Below are positions 26,305-34,233 of a stretch of 64,000 nt of DNA, piece after piece (position 1 is the stretch's first letter; each line of letters opens with the position of its first letter). The DNA lies in contig NZ_QKWY01000001.1 of assembly GCF_003248355.1 (NCBI RefSeq), forward strand, positions 1,880,001 to 1,944,000. Direction: 5' to 3'. Under the pieces are notes generated by a model. The model was given only the letters and a program-made list of their open reading frames with translations. It had not been told where the DNA came from and searched no databases. A program made the position numbers and the translations under genes. The DNA comes from Streptomyces sp. AC1-42W. GTDB taxonomy: Bacteria > Actinomycetota > Actinomycetes > Streptomycetales > Streptomycetaceae.

Positions 26305-27590
26305 CCCTCCCGGGTGTGCTGCTACTGGACGCGGCCGGCCCCGAGGCAGGTTTCCTCGCCACGGCAGCCGCCGCCCGCGGGCACCAGGTCCACGCCGCGA
26401 CCACCGCCGCGGCGTACACGGGCTACGGTCCGGAGCTGAGGGGCCTTCTGGCCGGGCGGGTCGTCACCGACTTCGACCGGCCCGGCCGGGCCCTCGACGA
26501 GATCGCCGCGTACGCCCGCCGCCACGGTGTCGGCGCCGTGCTCACCGTCAACGAATACCTGACCGGCCTCACCGCGCATCTCTGCGCCGAACTGGGGCTG
26601 CCCGGCAACGACCCCGCCTCCGCGCGGGCGGCCCGGGACAAGGCCGCCATGGCCGAGACGTTCACCATGGCCGGGGTGCGCACCCCGTACACGGTCCTCG
26701 TCCGCGACGAGGCCGGGCTGCGGGCCGCGCTGGCAGACCCACGGGTCGGCTTCCCGTGTGTCGTCAAGCCGCCGTCCGCGGCGGGTTCCGCCGGCGTCAC
26801 GGTGGTGACCGGCCCGGCCGGTGCGGCCGAGGCCGCCGACACCGCCCGCGCGGCGGTCGGCATGTACGAAAGCGGCGGTGACCCGCGCATCCTGGTCCAG
26901 GCATACGCCGCAGGGACGGAGTACAGCATCGAGTCCCTTACACAAGACGGCACCACGACGCACCTCGCCGTGACCCGGAAGCAGGTGACCGGCGGCCCGA
27001 AGAGAGTCGAGACCGGTCACAGCCTCCCCGTCTGCCTGCCACCGGCCGTCGAGGCGGCCGTCTACCGGGAGACGGAGGCGGCCATCCGGGCGGCCGGAAT
27101 CCGGCATGGTGCCTCGCACACCGAGGTCATCGTCGGCGAGGACGGGCGGTGCACGGTCATCGAACTCGGCGCCCGCCTCGCCGCCGGGCAGATCGGCGTC
27201 CTGATCCAGCACGCCCTGGGCATCGACGTGTGGGCGGCTCTGCTCGACATCGCCCTCGGCCGCCCGGCCGCACTCGCCCCCACCACCCGCAGGTATGCGA
27301 CCGTACGATTCGTGACCAGCCCGCGCGCCGGACGGCTGACCTCGCTCTCCGGATTCCCGGCGACGGGGCCGGGCGTGCCGTTCGTCCGTCGGCGGGCAGC
27401 GATCGGGAGCACCGTCCACGAACCGGGAGCCAACGGCCACCGGCTCGGATCGTTCGTGGTCACCGGTCTGGACGCTGCCGAGGTCGAGGAGCGGGCCGAC
27501 GCGCAACTACGGAGGATCCGCATCGAAGTCGAACCACACCACGGCGAACCGGGACCGGTCCCCGGCCGCTCGGCCAGGACCGGCCGATGA
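26301..27590 (+). CDS. second ATP-grasp ligase (carbamoyl-phosphate-synthase/BacD-like)
   Basis: The 429-residue protein has a Rossmann-like N-terminal domain (VLLLDAAGPEAGFLATAAAARGHQVHAAT) and an ATP-grasp core: NEYLTGLTAHLCAELGLPGND, ARDKAAMAETFTMAGVRTPYT, FPCVVKPPSAAGSAGVTVV (ATP loop), LVQAYAAGTEYSIESL and CTVIELGARLAAGQIG (metal site E-x-G/N). This type activates a carboxylate as acyl phosphate and couples it to an amine, as in dipeptide ligases. Two different ATP-grasp enzymes in one short operon suggest two amide bonds are made. The GTG start overlaps the amidinotransferase stop (GTGA). Confidence 0.83.
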   Translation: MTLPGVLLLDAAGPEAGFLATAAAARGHQVHAATTAAAYTGYGPELRGLLAGRVVTDFDRPGRALDEIAAYARRHGVGAVLTVNEYLTGLTAHLCAELGLPGNDPASARAARDKAAMAETFTMAGVRTPYTVLVRDEAGLRAALADPRVGFPCVVKPPSAAGSAGVTVVTGPAGAAEAADTARAAVGMYESGGDPRILVQAYAAGTEYSIESLTQDGTTTHLAVTRKQVTGGPKRVETGHSLPVCLPPAVEAAVYRETEAAIRAAGIRHGASHTEVIVGEDGRCTVIELGARLAAGQIGVLIQHALGIDVWAALLDIALGRPAALAPTTRRYATVRFVTSPRAGRLTSLSGFPATGPGVPFVRRRAAIGSTVHEPGANGHRLGSFVVTGLDAAEVEERADAQLRRIRIEVEPHHGEPGPVPGRSARTGR

Positions 27591-27597
27591 GCGGCCG

Positions 27598-28602
27598 ATG
27601 AGCGGGCCCGCCACACGGGAGGCGCACGAATCCGGGGCCGGTCCGGCGATCACAGCGGCCTGCTTCCCCGCCCCTGCCCTCCTCCTGCGCACCAACGACC
27701 CGGTCGCCCAGCAGACGGTCCGGGCCTTCGCCGGCCAGCAAGCCGGGGCGGCGCGCTTCCTGGCCCGGTCCCTGGCCGCCGCTCTCCGCCCGGCCCCCGA
27801 CACGCGGGCCCGGGTCGCGGCCTTCATCGCCGCGTTCGAGGCGACGGAGGACTGGCGGTACAGGGCAGCGGCCTCCAGCCCGCACAACACCGGCCGGTAC
27901 AGCCCCACGTGGGCAGACCGGTTCCGGACTCCCATCACCGACGACAGCCCCAACCTCTTTCGCGTCGGTGACCACGCCCGCTTCCGGGACGGCGCGACGT
28001 GGGATCCAGCGACCCGCACCTACCAGGGGGGCACCGACACCCCGGCCAGCCGGACGATGCGACGGTTCGAGGCGCTCGCCGCCGTGAGATTTCCCCCGTC
28101 GCCGGGCGTTGACGTCGTATGCAACAGCGTCTCCCTGCCCGACGGCCGCACCGTGGACGGGACGCGGCTCCTGCGCGGTGCCGCCGCCCACCGGGCCGCG
28201 GCCGAAATGGCCGGCCGGATCTCAGCACGAGGCGGGGACACGTCCCGTATCGCCACCAGCGGACATCTGATCTATACCGCCAGCGCACCGGAAACAGAAC
28301 GCCACGCGGTCTTCCACCACGCCATGACCCTGCTCGCCCGCGACCACACCACCCCGGCCGACACGCTGACCGCATGGCTCCAGGCCGCCTACCTCCTCTA
28401 CCAGGCCCCCCGCAGAAAGCGAGGCGCCGACGCGACGATCCGCACCTTCCTCGTCGCAGCGGGCACCCTCCTGCTGTCCAGCCCACCCGCGCTGCCACAC
28501 GACATCGACCTGCGCGCCTATACCCGGACACACGATCTGTTCGTCACCGAACTACGGGCCGCCCAGAGCATCGGTACAACCTCCGCCGGACGGCGGATCT
28601 GA
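27598..28602 (+). CDS. protein of unknown function in the pentapeptide cluster
   Basis: I do not recognise this 334-residue protein. It is hydrophilic and mainly helical in its second half (HAVFHHAMTLLARDHTTPADTLTAWLQAAYLLYQAPRRKRG), with a middle part reading VDVVCNSVSLPDGRTVDGTRLLRGAAAHRAAAE. No signal peptide or membrane helix is seen, and no metal or nucleotide motif is clear. It follows the second ATP-grasp gene by 7 nt on the same strand, so it is probably part of the pathway. An 11-bp tandem duplication (CGGCCGATGAG) at 27580-27601 covers the stop/start junction. Confidence 0.7.
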   Translation: MSGPATREAHESGAGPAITAACFPAPALLLRTNDPVAQQTVRAFAGQQAGAARFLARSLAAALRPAPDTRARVAAFIAAFEATEDWRYRAAASSPHNTGRYSPTWADRFRTPITDDSPNLFRVGDHARFRDGATWDPATRTYQGGTDTPASRTMRRFEALAAVRFPPSPGVDVVCNSVSLPDGRTVDGTRLLRGAAAHRAAAEMAGRISARGGDTSRIATSGHLIYTASAPETERHAVFHHAMTLLARDHTTPADTLTAWLQAAYLLYQAPRRKRGADATIRTFLVAAGTLLLSSPPALPHDIDLRAYTRTHDLFVTELRAAQSIGTTSAGRRI

Positions 28603-28619
28603 ATCTGCACACCAACCGG

Positions 28620-29606
28620 TCAGGCCAGAGCGGCAAGCACTCCGGCCAGCGTGTCGTAACTCTCGCGGACCGCGTCCGCCTTGCCCAGCCGGTGCCGCTC
28701 AAGCCGGATCGCGGCCAGGTGCCGGGCCTCGTAGATCCCCGCGCGCCACACAGCGGCGGGCGAGCGGTCCACAGCGCCGTAGGTCTCCCAGAACGCGGTC
28801 CGCTCGTCCTGCTTGGCTGTCGCCATGCGAATGGTCCAGTCGGCCGCCGGGTCACCGAACCACGCACGGTCGAAATCCAGCACTCCGGTGATCACCGGTT
28901 CGGGAGCCTTCGGGTCCAACAGGGCGTTGACGGTCCACAGATCGCCGGTCAGCAGCCTCGGCTCGGTGACCTCGTCGAGCGCGGCCCGCCCGTGCGCGGC
29001 CACCGCGGCGACCTTCCGTACGTCACCCGCGTCCAGACCGGCACCGTCCAGGTCTGCGGCGATCTCCTCCAGCGACGCGATCACTGCCTCGCTCCACGTC
29101 CCGTGTCCCGGACCGCCGACGGGCCCGAAGTGCGGACCGCGCACGTGATGCACGGAACGGGCGATGGCACCCATCTGCCCGAAGAACGCCGACCACTGCG
29201 TACGCGGATACGCCCCCAACCGCTCCGGCGCCGGAACGCCGTCCAGGCACGTCTGGATCATCCAGTCCCGGCCGATCACCTCGTGCGACCAGTCCGCGGC
29301 CAGGACCCGCGGCATCAGCGGCGCGATCACCGCCAGCCAGGGCTGGGCCGCGTACTCGTTCCGCATCAGGTGGCGCTCGCTGCGGAACTGGCGGCCCTCC
29401 TCCGGCGCGACCCGCAGGATCACCGGCTCCGCCCGCCCGGCCAGGGCCACGCAGTAGACGTTGTTGTACATCCCCGTGCCCAGCTCGACCGCGGAGACAG
29501 GCACAGCCTCGGGGCCGAAGGCCCGGCGGCAGATCTCCGCAATCTCCTGGGCGGTCACTGACTGTTGGAACGCCTCCGAGGCGCGCTCAACCGGCTGAAA
29601 ATCCAT
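28620..29606 (-). CDS. APH-family phosphotransferase
   Basis: The 328-residue kinase-like protein has the APH fold: a nucleotide-binding N lobe (VELGTGMYNNVYCVAL; VILRVAP with the likely ATP Lys replaced by Arg), a catalytic loop LLTGDLWTVNALLDP where the catalytic Asp and Asn are kept but the usual leading His is Thr, and the metal-binding GVLDFDRAWFGDPAAD. It ends 17 nt from the convergent cluster gene. It might phosphorylate the cluster product or a related metabolite (self-protection), or be unrelated. The substrate is unknown. Confidence 0.82.
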   Translation of the reverse strand: MDFQPVERASEAFQQSVTAQEIAEICRRAFGPEAVPVSAVELGTGMYNNVYCVALAGRAEPVILRVAPEEGRQFRSERHLMRNEYAAQPWLAVIAPLMPRVLAADWSHEVIGRDWMIQTCLDGVPAPERLGAYPRTQWSAFFGQMGAIARSVHHVRGPHFGPVGGPGHGTWSEAVIASLEEIAADLDGAGLDAGDVRKVAAVAAHGRAALDEVTEPRLLTGDLWTVNALLDPKAPEPVITGVLDFDRAWFGDPAADWTIRMATAKQDERTAFWETYGAVDRSPAAVWRAGIYEARHLAAIRLERHRLGKADAVRESYDTLAGVLAALA

Positions 29607-30149
29607 ACCGCTCAGGATGCCCCGCCCGACAGCCGCTCGTCACATCCACCGCGTGCGGCGACACGGCGGAAACACCCGCCCTGACATAGCCTCGGCTGCT
29701 GCCGCGCTTCCACTGGGCCAGTCCACCGCGCCGGAGTACTTCACCCTGAACAGTGACGAGACGGGCTGGTTAAGGACATCTGGTCCGCGCTGCATCGGGC
29801 CGACGAGCGGGCCGTCGCCGAGGTCGCCGCCCGGCTCGCCCGGGCGAAGGACCGCACGCGGCGGCTGGACGTGCTGGTCTTCACCGACCCGACCAGCTAC
29901 GACATCACGCGAGACGACAGCACGGCCCGCCCGCGCATCGCGTCGAGCGCGCCCACCTGCGCCCGCACAACCCCGCGGCTCGTCGCGAGGATCCAGAACA
30001 CCGAGTGCCCGCTGAGCCCAGCGATCAGAGGGGCCCCGCTGCCGCCTTCTTGCGGCCCCAGTGCCGTGCGTCGGCAAGTACGAGAAGCTGTGGCGCCGGA
30101 CCGGCAGCACACCCATCAACCGGACGATCCAGACCAGAGCGGGTGAAAG
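29607..30149. other. gene-poor interval with a possible gene remnant
   Basis: About 540 bases without a supportable gene. From roughly 29767 to 29930 the plus strand has a coding-like stretch (VKDIWSALHRADERAVAEVAARL, then RRLDVLVFTDPTSYDI) that lacks a start and fades into poor codon bias, so it may be the leftover of a broken gene. No tRNA or other RNA gene was recognised. Confidence 0.35.
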
Positions 30150-30773
30150 TCACCGGCATCCCACGTCGGGGGCCGGCGGGCCGATCAGCCGGCAGGCCGT
30201 CTCGATGTCGGCGCGCACCTGCGCGGCGGAGGCCCGGCCGGACAGCCAGGCGATCAGCGCCGAGTGCCAGGTGTGCTCGATCACCCGCACGGCGCAGAGC
30301 TGCCGCGGCGTCGGGTGGCCGGTGTCCATGGCGTCCAGGATGATCGCGGTGGTGAGCCGCGAAACGGCGTCCACCTCGGGGCGCACGCCCCGGTCCGCGA
30401 ACGTCAGCGCGCGCACCATCGCGTCCGCGAGCTGCGGTTCGCGCCGCAGCGCGCCGAAGGCCCGCAGCAGGGTGCCCGCCACCCGCGCCGCCGGGTCGTC
30501 CCCGGCCGGCGGGTGGTCGCGCAGATCGGTGCGCAGCCGCTGCAGCCGGTCCCGCAGCGTGGCGACGAGGAGGTGCACCTTGGACGGGAAGTACCGGTAC
30601 AGGGTGCCGAGGGCGACCTCGGCGGCCACCGCGACCTCGCGCATCTGGACGGCCTCGAAGCCGCCCTCGCCGGCCAGGGCGGCGGTGGCCCGGAGGATGC
30701 GGCGGCGCCGGGCCTCCTGGCGTTCCGTCAGGGGCGGCGATACCGGCCGGGCTTCCGCTGTCATGTGTCCCAT
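30150..30773 (-). CDS. TetR-family repressor, KstR-like
   Basis: The 207-residue regulator has an N-terminal HTH (RRRRILRATAALAGEGGFEAVQMREVAVAAEVALGTLYRYFPSKVHLLVATLRDRL, about 19-73) very like that of actinobacterial KstR, the cholesterol/lipid degradation repressor. The C-terminal ligand domain has FADRGVRPEVDAV and HTWHSALIAWLSGR. A matching operator lies in its own promoter region (30872-30885), so it likely regulates itself and the divergent glycosyltransferase operon. KstR ligands are CoA thioesters of sterol side-chain intermediates; here the ligand is unproven. The start could also be the ATG three codons in. Confidence 0.85.
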   Translation of the reverse strand: MGHMTAEARPVSPPLTERQEARRRRILRATAALAGEGGFEAVQMREVAVAAEVALGTLYRYFPSKVHLLVATLRDRLQRLRTDLRDHPPAGDDPAARVAGTLLRAFGALRREPQLADAMVRALTFADRGVRPEVDAVSRLTTAIILDAMDTGHPTPRQLCAVRVIEHTWHSALIAWLSGRASAAQVRADIETACRLIGPPAPDVGCR

Positions 30774-30871
30774 CCCGCAGCCGGGGCGTGTGCCGTGGCG
30801 TGAATCACCTGATCCGGCCGTTGCACCGACGCTACCGACCGGTAGATTCGTAGTCCATTGAACCATCCAGT

Positions 30872-30885
30872 CTGAAACTTGTTCT
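30872..30885. promoter_or_regulatory. KstR-type operator
   Basis: TGAAACTTGTTCTA fits the KstR consensus TnnAACnnGTTnnA on both strands. It lies in the 168-bp interval between the divergent KstR-like gene and the GT4 gene, about 57 bp before the latter's start codon. Confidence 0.7.
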
Positions 30886-30941
30886 AGATTAGCCACGGCG
30901 GTTACGCTCCGGCGAACAGAGCAGTGAGAAGGGGGCCGAGT

Positions 30942-32273
30942 GTGACCGCTGAGGCCGTGGAGTCGGGTCCCCGTACGGGCGTCGCCGCGTCGGGCACGGA
31001 CCCCGGCGACCGGCCGCTGCGCATCGCGCTCCTCACCTACAAGGGCAACCCCTTCTGCGGCGGCCAGGGCGTCTACGTACGCCACCTCGCCCGGGAACTC
31101 GCCCGCCTCGGCCACAGCGTCGAGGTCATCGGCGCCCAGCCCTACCCGGTGCTCGACGAGGGCGTCCCGCTCACCGAACTCCCCAGCCTCGACCTCTACC
31201 GGCAGCCCGACCCGTTCCGCACCCCCGGGCGCGACGAGTACCGGGACTGGATCGACGCCGCCGAGGTCGCCACGATGTGGACCGGCGGCTTCCCCGAACC
31301 GCTCACCTTCAGCCTGCGGGCCCGGCGCCACCTCGCCGCCCGGCGCGGCGAGTTCGATGTCGTCCACGACAACCAGACCCTGGGCTACGGGCTCCTCGCC
31401 GACCTCGGCGCCCCCCTCGTCACCACGATCCACCACCCCATCACCGTCGACCGGCAGCTCGACCTGGCCGCCGCCACGACCCGGCGCCGCCGCGCCTCCG
31501 TACGTCGCTGGTACGCGTTCACCCGCATGCAGAAGCGGGTCGCCCGGCGGCTGCCCTCCGTGCTCACCGTCTCCGGCTCCTCCAAGCAGGAGATCGTGGA
31601 GCACCTCGGCGTGGACCCGCGCCGCATCCGGGTCGTCCACATCGGCGCCGACACCGATCTGTGGTCGCCCGACCCCGCGGTCGCCGAGGTCCCCGGCCGG
31701 ATCGTCACCACCTCCAGCGCCGACGTTCCGCTCAAGGGCCTTGTCCACCTCGTGGAGGCCCTCGCCAAGCTGCGGACCGGTAACCCCGCCGCCCACCTCG
31801 TCGTCGTCGGCAAGCGCGCCGAGGACGGGCCCGTCGCCCGCGCCATCGAACGGCACGGCCTCGCGGACGCCGTCGAGTTCGTCAAGGGCATCAGCGACAC
31901 CGAGCTGGTCGACCTGGTGCGCGGCGCCCAGATCGCCTGCGTCCCCTCCCTGTACGAGGGCTTCTCGCTGCCCGCCGCCGAGGCCATGGCCACCGGCACC
32001 CCGCTCGTCGCCACCACCGGCGGCGCCATCCCGGAGGTCACCGGCCCCGACGGCGAAACCTGCCTCGCGGTCCCGCCCGGCGACGCCGGCGCCCTCGCCG
32101 ACGCGCTGGGCCGGCTGCTCGGCGACGCGGAGCTGCGCGCCCGGCTCGGGGCCGCCGGACGCGCCCGGGTGCTCGCCCGGTTCACCTGGAAGCAGGCCGC
32201 GATCGGCACCGTCGACCTCTACCGGCAGGCCATCGCCGCCCGCGCCGCCACCGGCCCCGGCGGCCGGCGATGA
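30942..32273 (+). CDS. GT4-family glycosyltransferase
   Basis: The 443-residue cytosolic GT-B enzyme starts IALLTYKGNPFCGGQGVYVRHLARELARLGH, with the Gly-rich donor/acceptor loop. The C-terminal half has the GT4 hallmark ACVPSLYEGFSLPAAEAMATGTPLVATTGGAIPE (E-x7-E). A GTG start with GAAGGGGG upstream was chosen over an earlier GTG. It leads a three-gene unit with a methyltransferase and a prenyltransferase-like barrel protein, downstream of a KstR-type operator. It probably glycosylates a lipid or polyol; the acceptor is unknown. Confidence 0.87.
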   Translation: MTAEAVESGPRTGVAASGTDPGDRPLRIALLTYKGNPFCGGQGVYVRHLARELARLGHSVEVIGAQPYPVLDEGVPLTELPSLDLYRQPDPFRTPGRDEYRDWIDAAEVATMWTGGFPEPLTFSLRARRHLAARRGEFDVVHDNQTLGYGLLADLGAPLVTTIHHPITVDRQLDLAAATTRRRRASVRRWYAFTRMQKRVARRLPSVLTVSGSSKQEIVEHLGVDPRRIRVVHIGADTDLWSPDPAVAEVPGRIVTTSSADVPLKGLVHLVEALAKLRTGNPAAHLVVVGKRAEDGPVARAIERHGLADAVEFVKGISDTELVDLVRGAQIACVPSLYEGFSLPAAEAMATGTPLVATTGGAIPEVTGPDGETCLAVPPGDAGALADALGRLLGDAELRARLGAAGRARVLARFTWKQAAIGTVDLYRQAIAARAATGPGGRR

Positions 32274-32342
32274 CCCCGACCCGCCCCTGACCCCGCCCCC
32301 GACCGCTCCCGCCTCCACCCCCGACCGCGAAAGCAGGCATTC

Positions 32343-33101
32343 GTGCTGACCGTGGACTTCACCCGCTTCCCGCTCGCCGCCGGCGACCGCGTGCTCGACC
32401 TGGGGTGCGGCGCCGGACGCCACGCCTTCGAGTGCTACCGGCGCGGCGCCCGGGTGGTGGCCCTCGACCGCAACGGTGAGGAGATCCGCGAGGTCGCGAA
32501 GTGGTTCGCCGCGATGAAGGAGGCCGGGGAGGCCCCCGAGGGCGCCACCGCCACCGCGATGGAGGGCGACGCGCTGAACCTGCCCTTCCCCGACGAGTCC
32601 TTCGACGTCGTCATCATCTCCGAGGTCATGGAGCACATCCCCGACGACAAGGGCGTGCTCGCCGAGATGGTCCGCGTCCTGCGGCCCGGCGGCCGGATCG
32701 CCGTCACCGTCCCGCGCTACGGCCCCGAGAGGGTCTGCTGGGCGCTCTCCGACGCGTACCACGAGGTCGAGGGCGGGCACATCCGCATCTACAAGGCCGA
32801 CGAACTGCTCGGCAAGATGCGCGGAGCCGGACTCAAGCCGTACGGCACCCACCACGCGCACGCCCTGCACGCCCCTTACTGGTGGCTCAAGTGCGCGTTC
32901 GGCGTCGACAACGACAAGGCGCTGCCGGTGAAGGCGTACCACAAGCTCCTGGTCTGGGACATCATGAAGAAGCCGGCCCTGACCCGGGTCGCCGAGCAGC
33001 TGCTCAACCCGGTCGTCGGCAAGAGCTTCGTGGCCTACGCGACCAAGCCGCACCTCCCCGTCAGCGCGGCGGAGGCCGCAGTCGCCGGGGCCGAGGCGTG
33101 A
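32343..33101 (+). CDS. class I SAM-dependent methyltransferase
   Basis: The 252-residue enzyme has motif I VLDLGCGAGRHAFE at about 17-30, motif II acidic residue in VVALDRNGEEI, motif III EGDALNLPFPDESFDVVIISEVMEHI, and RVLRPGGRIAVTVPR. This is the Methyltransf_11 group, typical of small-molecule, quinone and glycan O- or C-methylation. The C-terminal part (HAHALHAPYWWLKCAFGVDN) may bind the acceptor. It starts at GTG, 69 nt after the GT4 gene, and its stop overlaps the next start. Confidence 0.88.
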   Translation: MLTVDFTRFPLAAGDRVLDLGCGAGRHAFECYRRGARVVALDRNGEEIREVAKWFAAMKEAGEAPEGATATAMEGDALNLPFPDESFDVVIISEVMEHIPDDKGVLAEMVRVLRPGGRIAVTVPRYGPERVCWALSDAYHEVEGGHIRIYKADELLGKMRGAGLKPYGTHHAHALHAPYWWLKCAFGVDNDKALPVKAYHKLLVWDIMKKPALTRVAEQLLNPVVGKSFVAYATKPHLPVSAAEAAVAGAEA

Positions 33102-34171
33102 GCCTTCCCGAACGGACCGAACACCTCGTCCTGCCCGGCGTCCTCACCGCCGAGCAGGCCGCCGAGACCGTCGCCGCACTGCGCGCCCTCCAGCGCCCGG
33201 ACGGCGCCATCCCCTGGTTCCGCGGCCACCACCTCGACCCGTGGGACCACACCGAGGCCGCCATGGCCCTGGACGCGGCCGGCGAGCACACCGCCGCGGC
33301 CCGCGCCTACGAGTGGCTGGCCCGCCACCAGAACGGCGACGGCTCCTGGTACGCCGCCTACCACGACGGCGACCCCGGGCAGCCGACCGACCGGGGCCGC
33401 GAGACCAACTTCTGCGCCTACGTGGCCGTCGGCGTCTGGCACCACTACCTCGCCACCGGCGACGACGCCTTCGCGGACCGCATGTGGCCCACGGTCTACG
33501 CCGCCGTCGAGTTCGTGCTGCGCCTCCAGCAGCCCGGCGGCCAGATCGGCTGGAAGCGCGAGGCGGACGGCACGGCCGTGACGGACGCGCTGCTCACCGG
33601 CTCCTCCTCCATCCACCAGGCCCTGCGCTGCGCCCTCGCCCTCGCCGAACGCCGCGAGGAGCCCCAGCCCGACTGGGAGCTGGCGACCGGGGCCCTGGGC
33701 CACGCCATCCGCAGCCACCCCGAACGCTTCCTCGACAAGAGCCGCTACTCGATGGACTGGTACTACCCGGTCCTCGGCGGCGCCGTCACCGGGGCCGCGG
33801 CCAAGGAGCGCATCGAGGAGGGCTGGGACGACTTCGTCGTGCCGGACCTCGGGGTGCGCTGCGTACTGCCCAACCCGTGGGTCACCGGCGGCGAGAGCTG
33901 CGAACTCGCCCTGGCCCTGTGGGTGATGGGCGAGTCCGACCGGGCGCTGGAGATCCTCCAGTCCATCCAGCACCTGCGGGCCGAAGGCGGCCTGTACTGG
34001 ACGGGTTACGTCTTCGAGGGCGACAAGGCGTTCTGGCCCGAGGAGCACACCTCCTGGACGGCCGGTTCCCTGCTCCTCGCGGTGGCGGCGCTCGGCGGCG
34101 ACGAGGCCACGACCGCCGTCTTCGGCGGCGACCGGCTGCCGAGCGGCCTGGAACCGGACTGCTGCGCCTGA
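33098..34171 (+). CDS. prenyltransferase-like alpha/alpha-barrel protein
   Basis: The 357-residue cytosolic protein has repeated elements of the six-hairpin barrel: LQRPDGAIPWFRGHHLDPWDHTEAAMALDAAG, LARHQNGDGSWYAAYHDG, LRLQQPGGQIGWKR. Acidic and Trp-rich active-site loops resemble glycoside hydrolase or terpene-cyclase barrels (WDHTEAAMAL; ETNFCAYVAVGVWHHYLATGDDAFADRMWP). This makes a glycosidase-type role as possible as a prenyl-related one. GTGA overlap with the methyltransferase gene ties it to that operon. Function inferred from fold only. Confidence 0.75.
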   Translation: MSLPERTEHLVLPGVLTAEQAAETVAALRALQRPDGAIPWFRGHHLDPWDHTEAAMALDAAGEHTAAARAYEWLARHQNGDGSWYAAYHDGDPGQPTDRGRETNFCAYVAVGVWHHYLATGDDAFADRMWPTVYAAVEFVLRLQQPGGQIGWKREADGTAVTDALLTGSSSIHQALRCALALAERREEPQPDWELATGALGHAIRSHPERFLDKSRYSMDWYYPVLGGAVTGAAAKERIEEGWDDFVVPDLGVRCVLPNPWVTGGESCELALALWVMGESDRALEILQSIQHLRAEGGLYWTGYVFEGDKAFWPEEHTSWTAGSLLLAVAALGGDEATTAVFGGDRLPSGLEPDCCA

Positions 34172-34233
34172 ACGGCGCACGGCGGCCGGATATCCGCATG
34201 TGGAGCCGGGTGCGGTCGCACTAGGGTGCGGGC

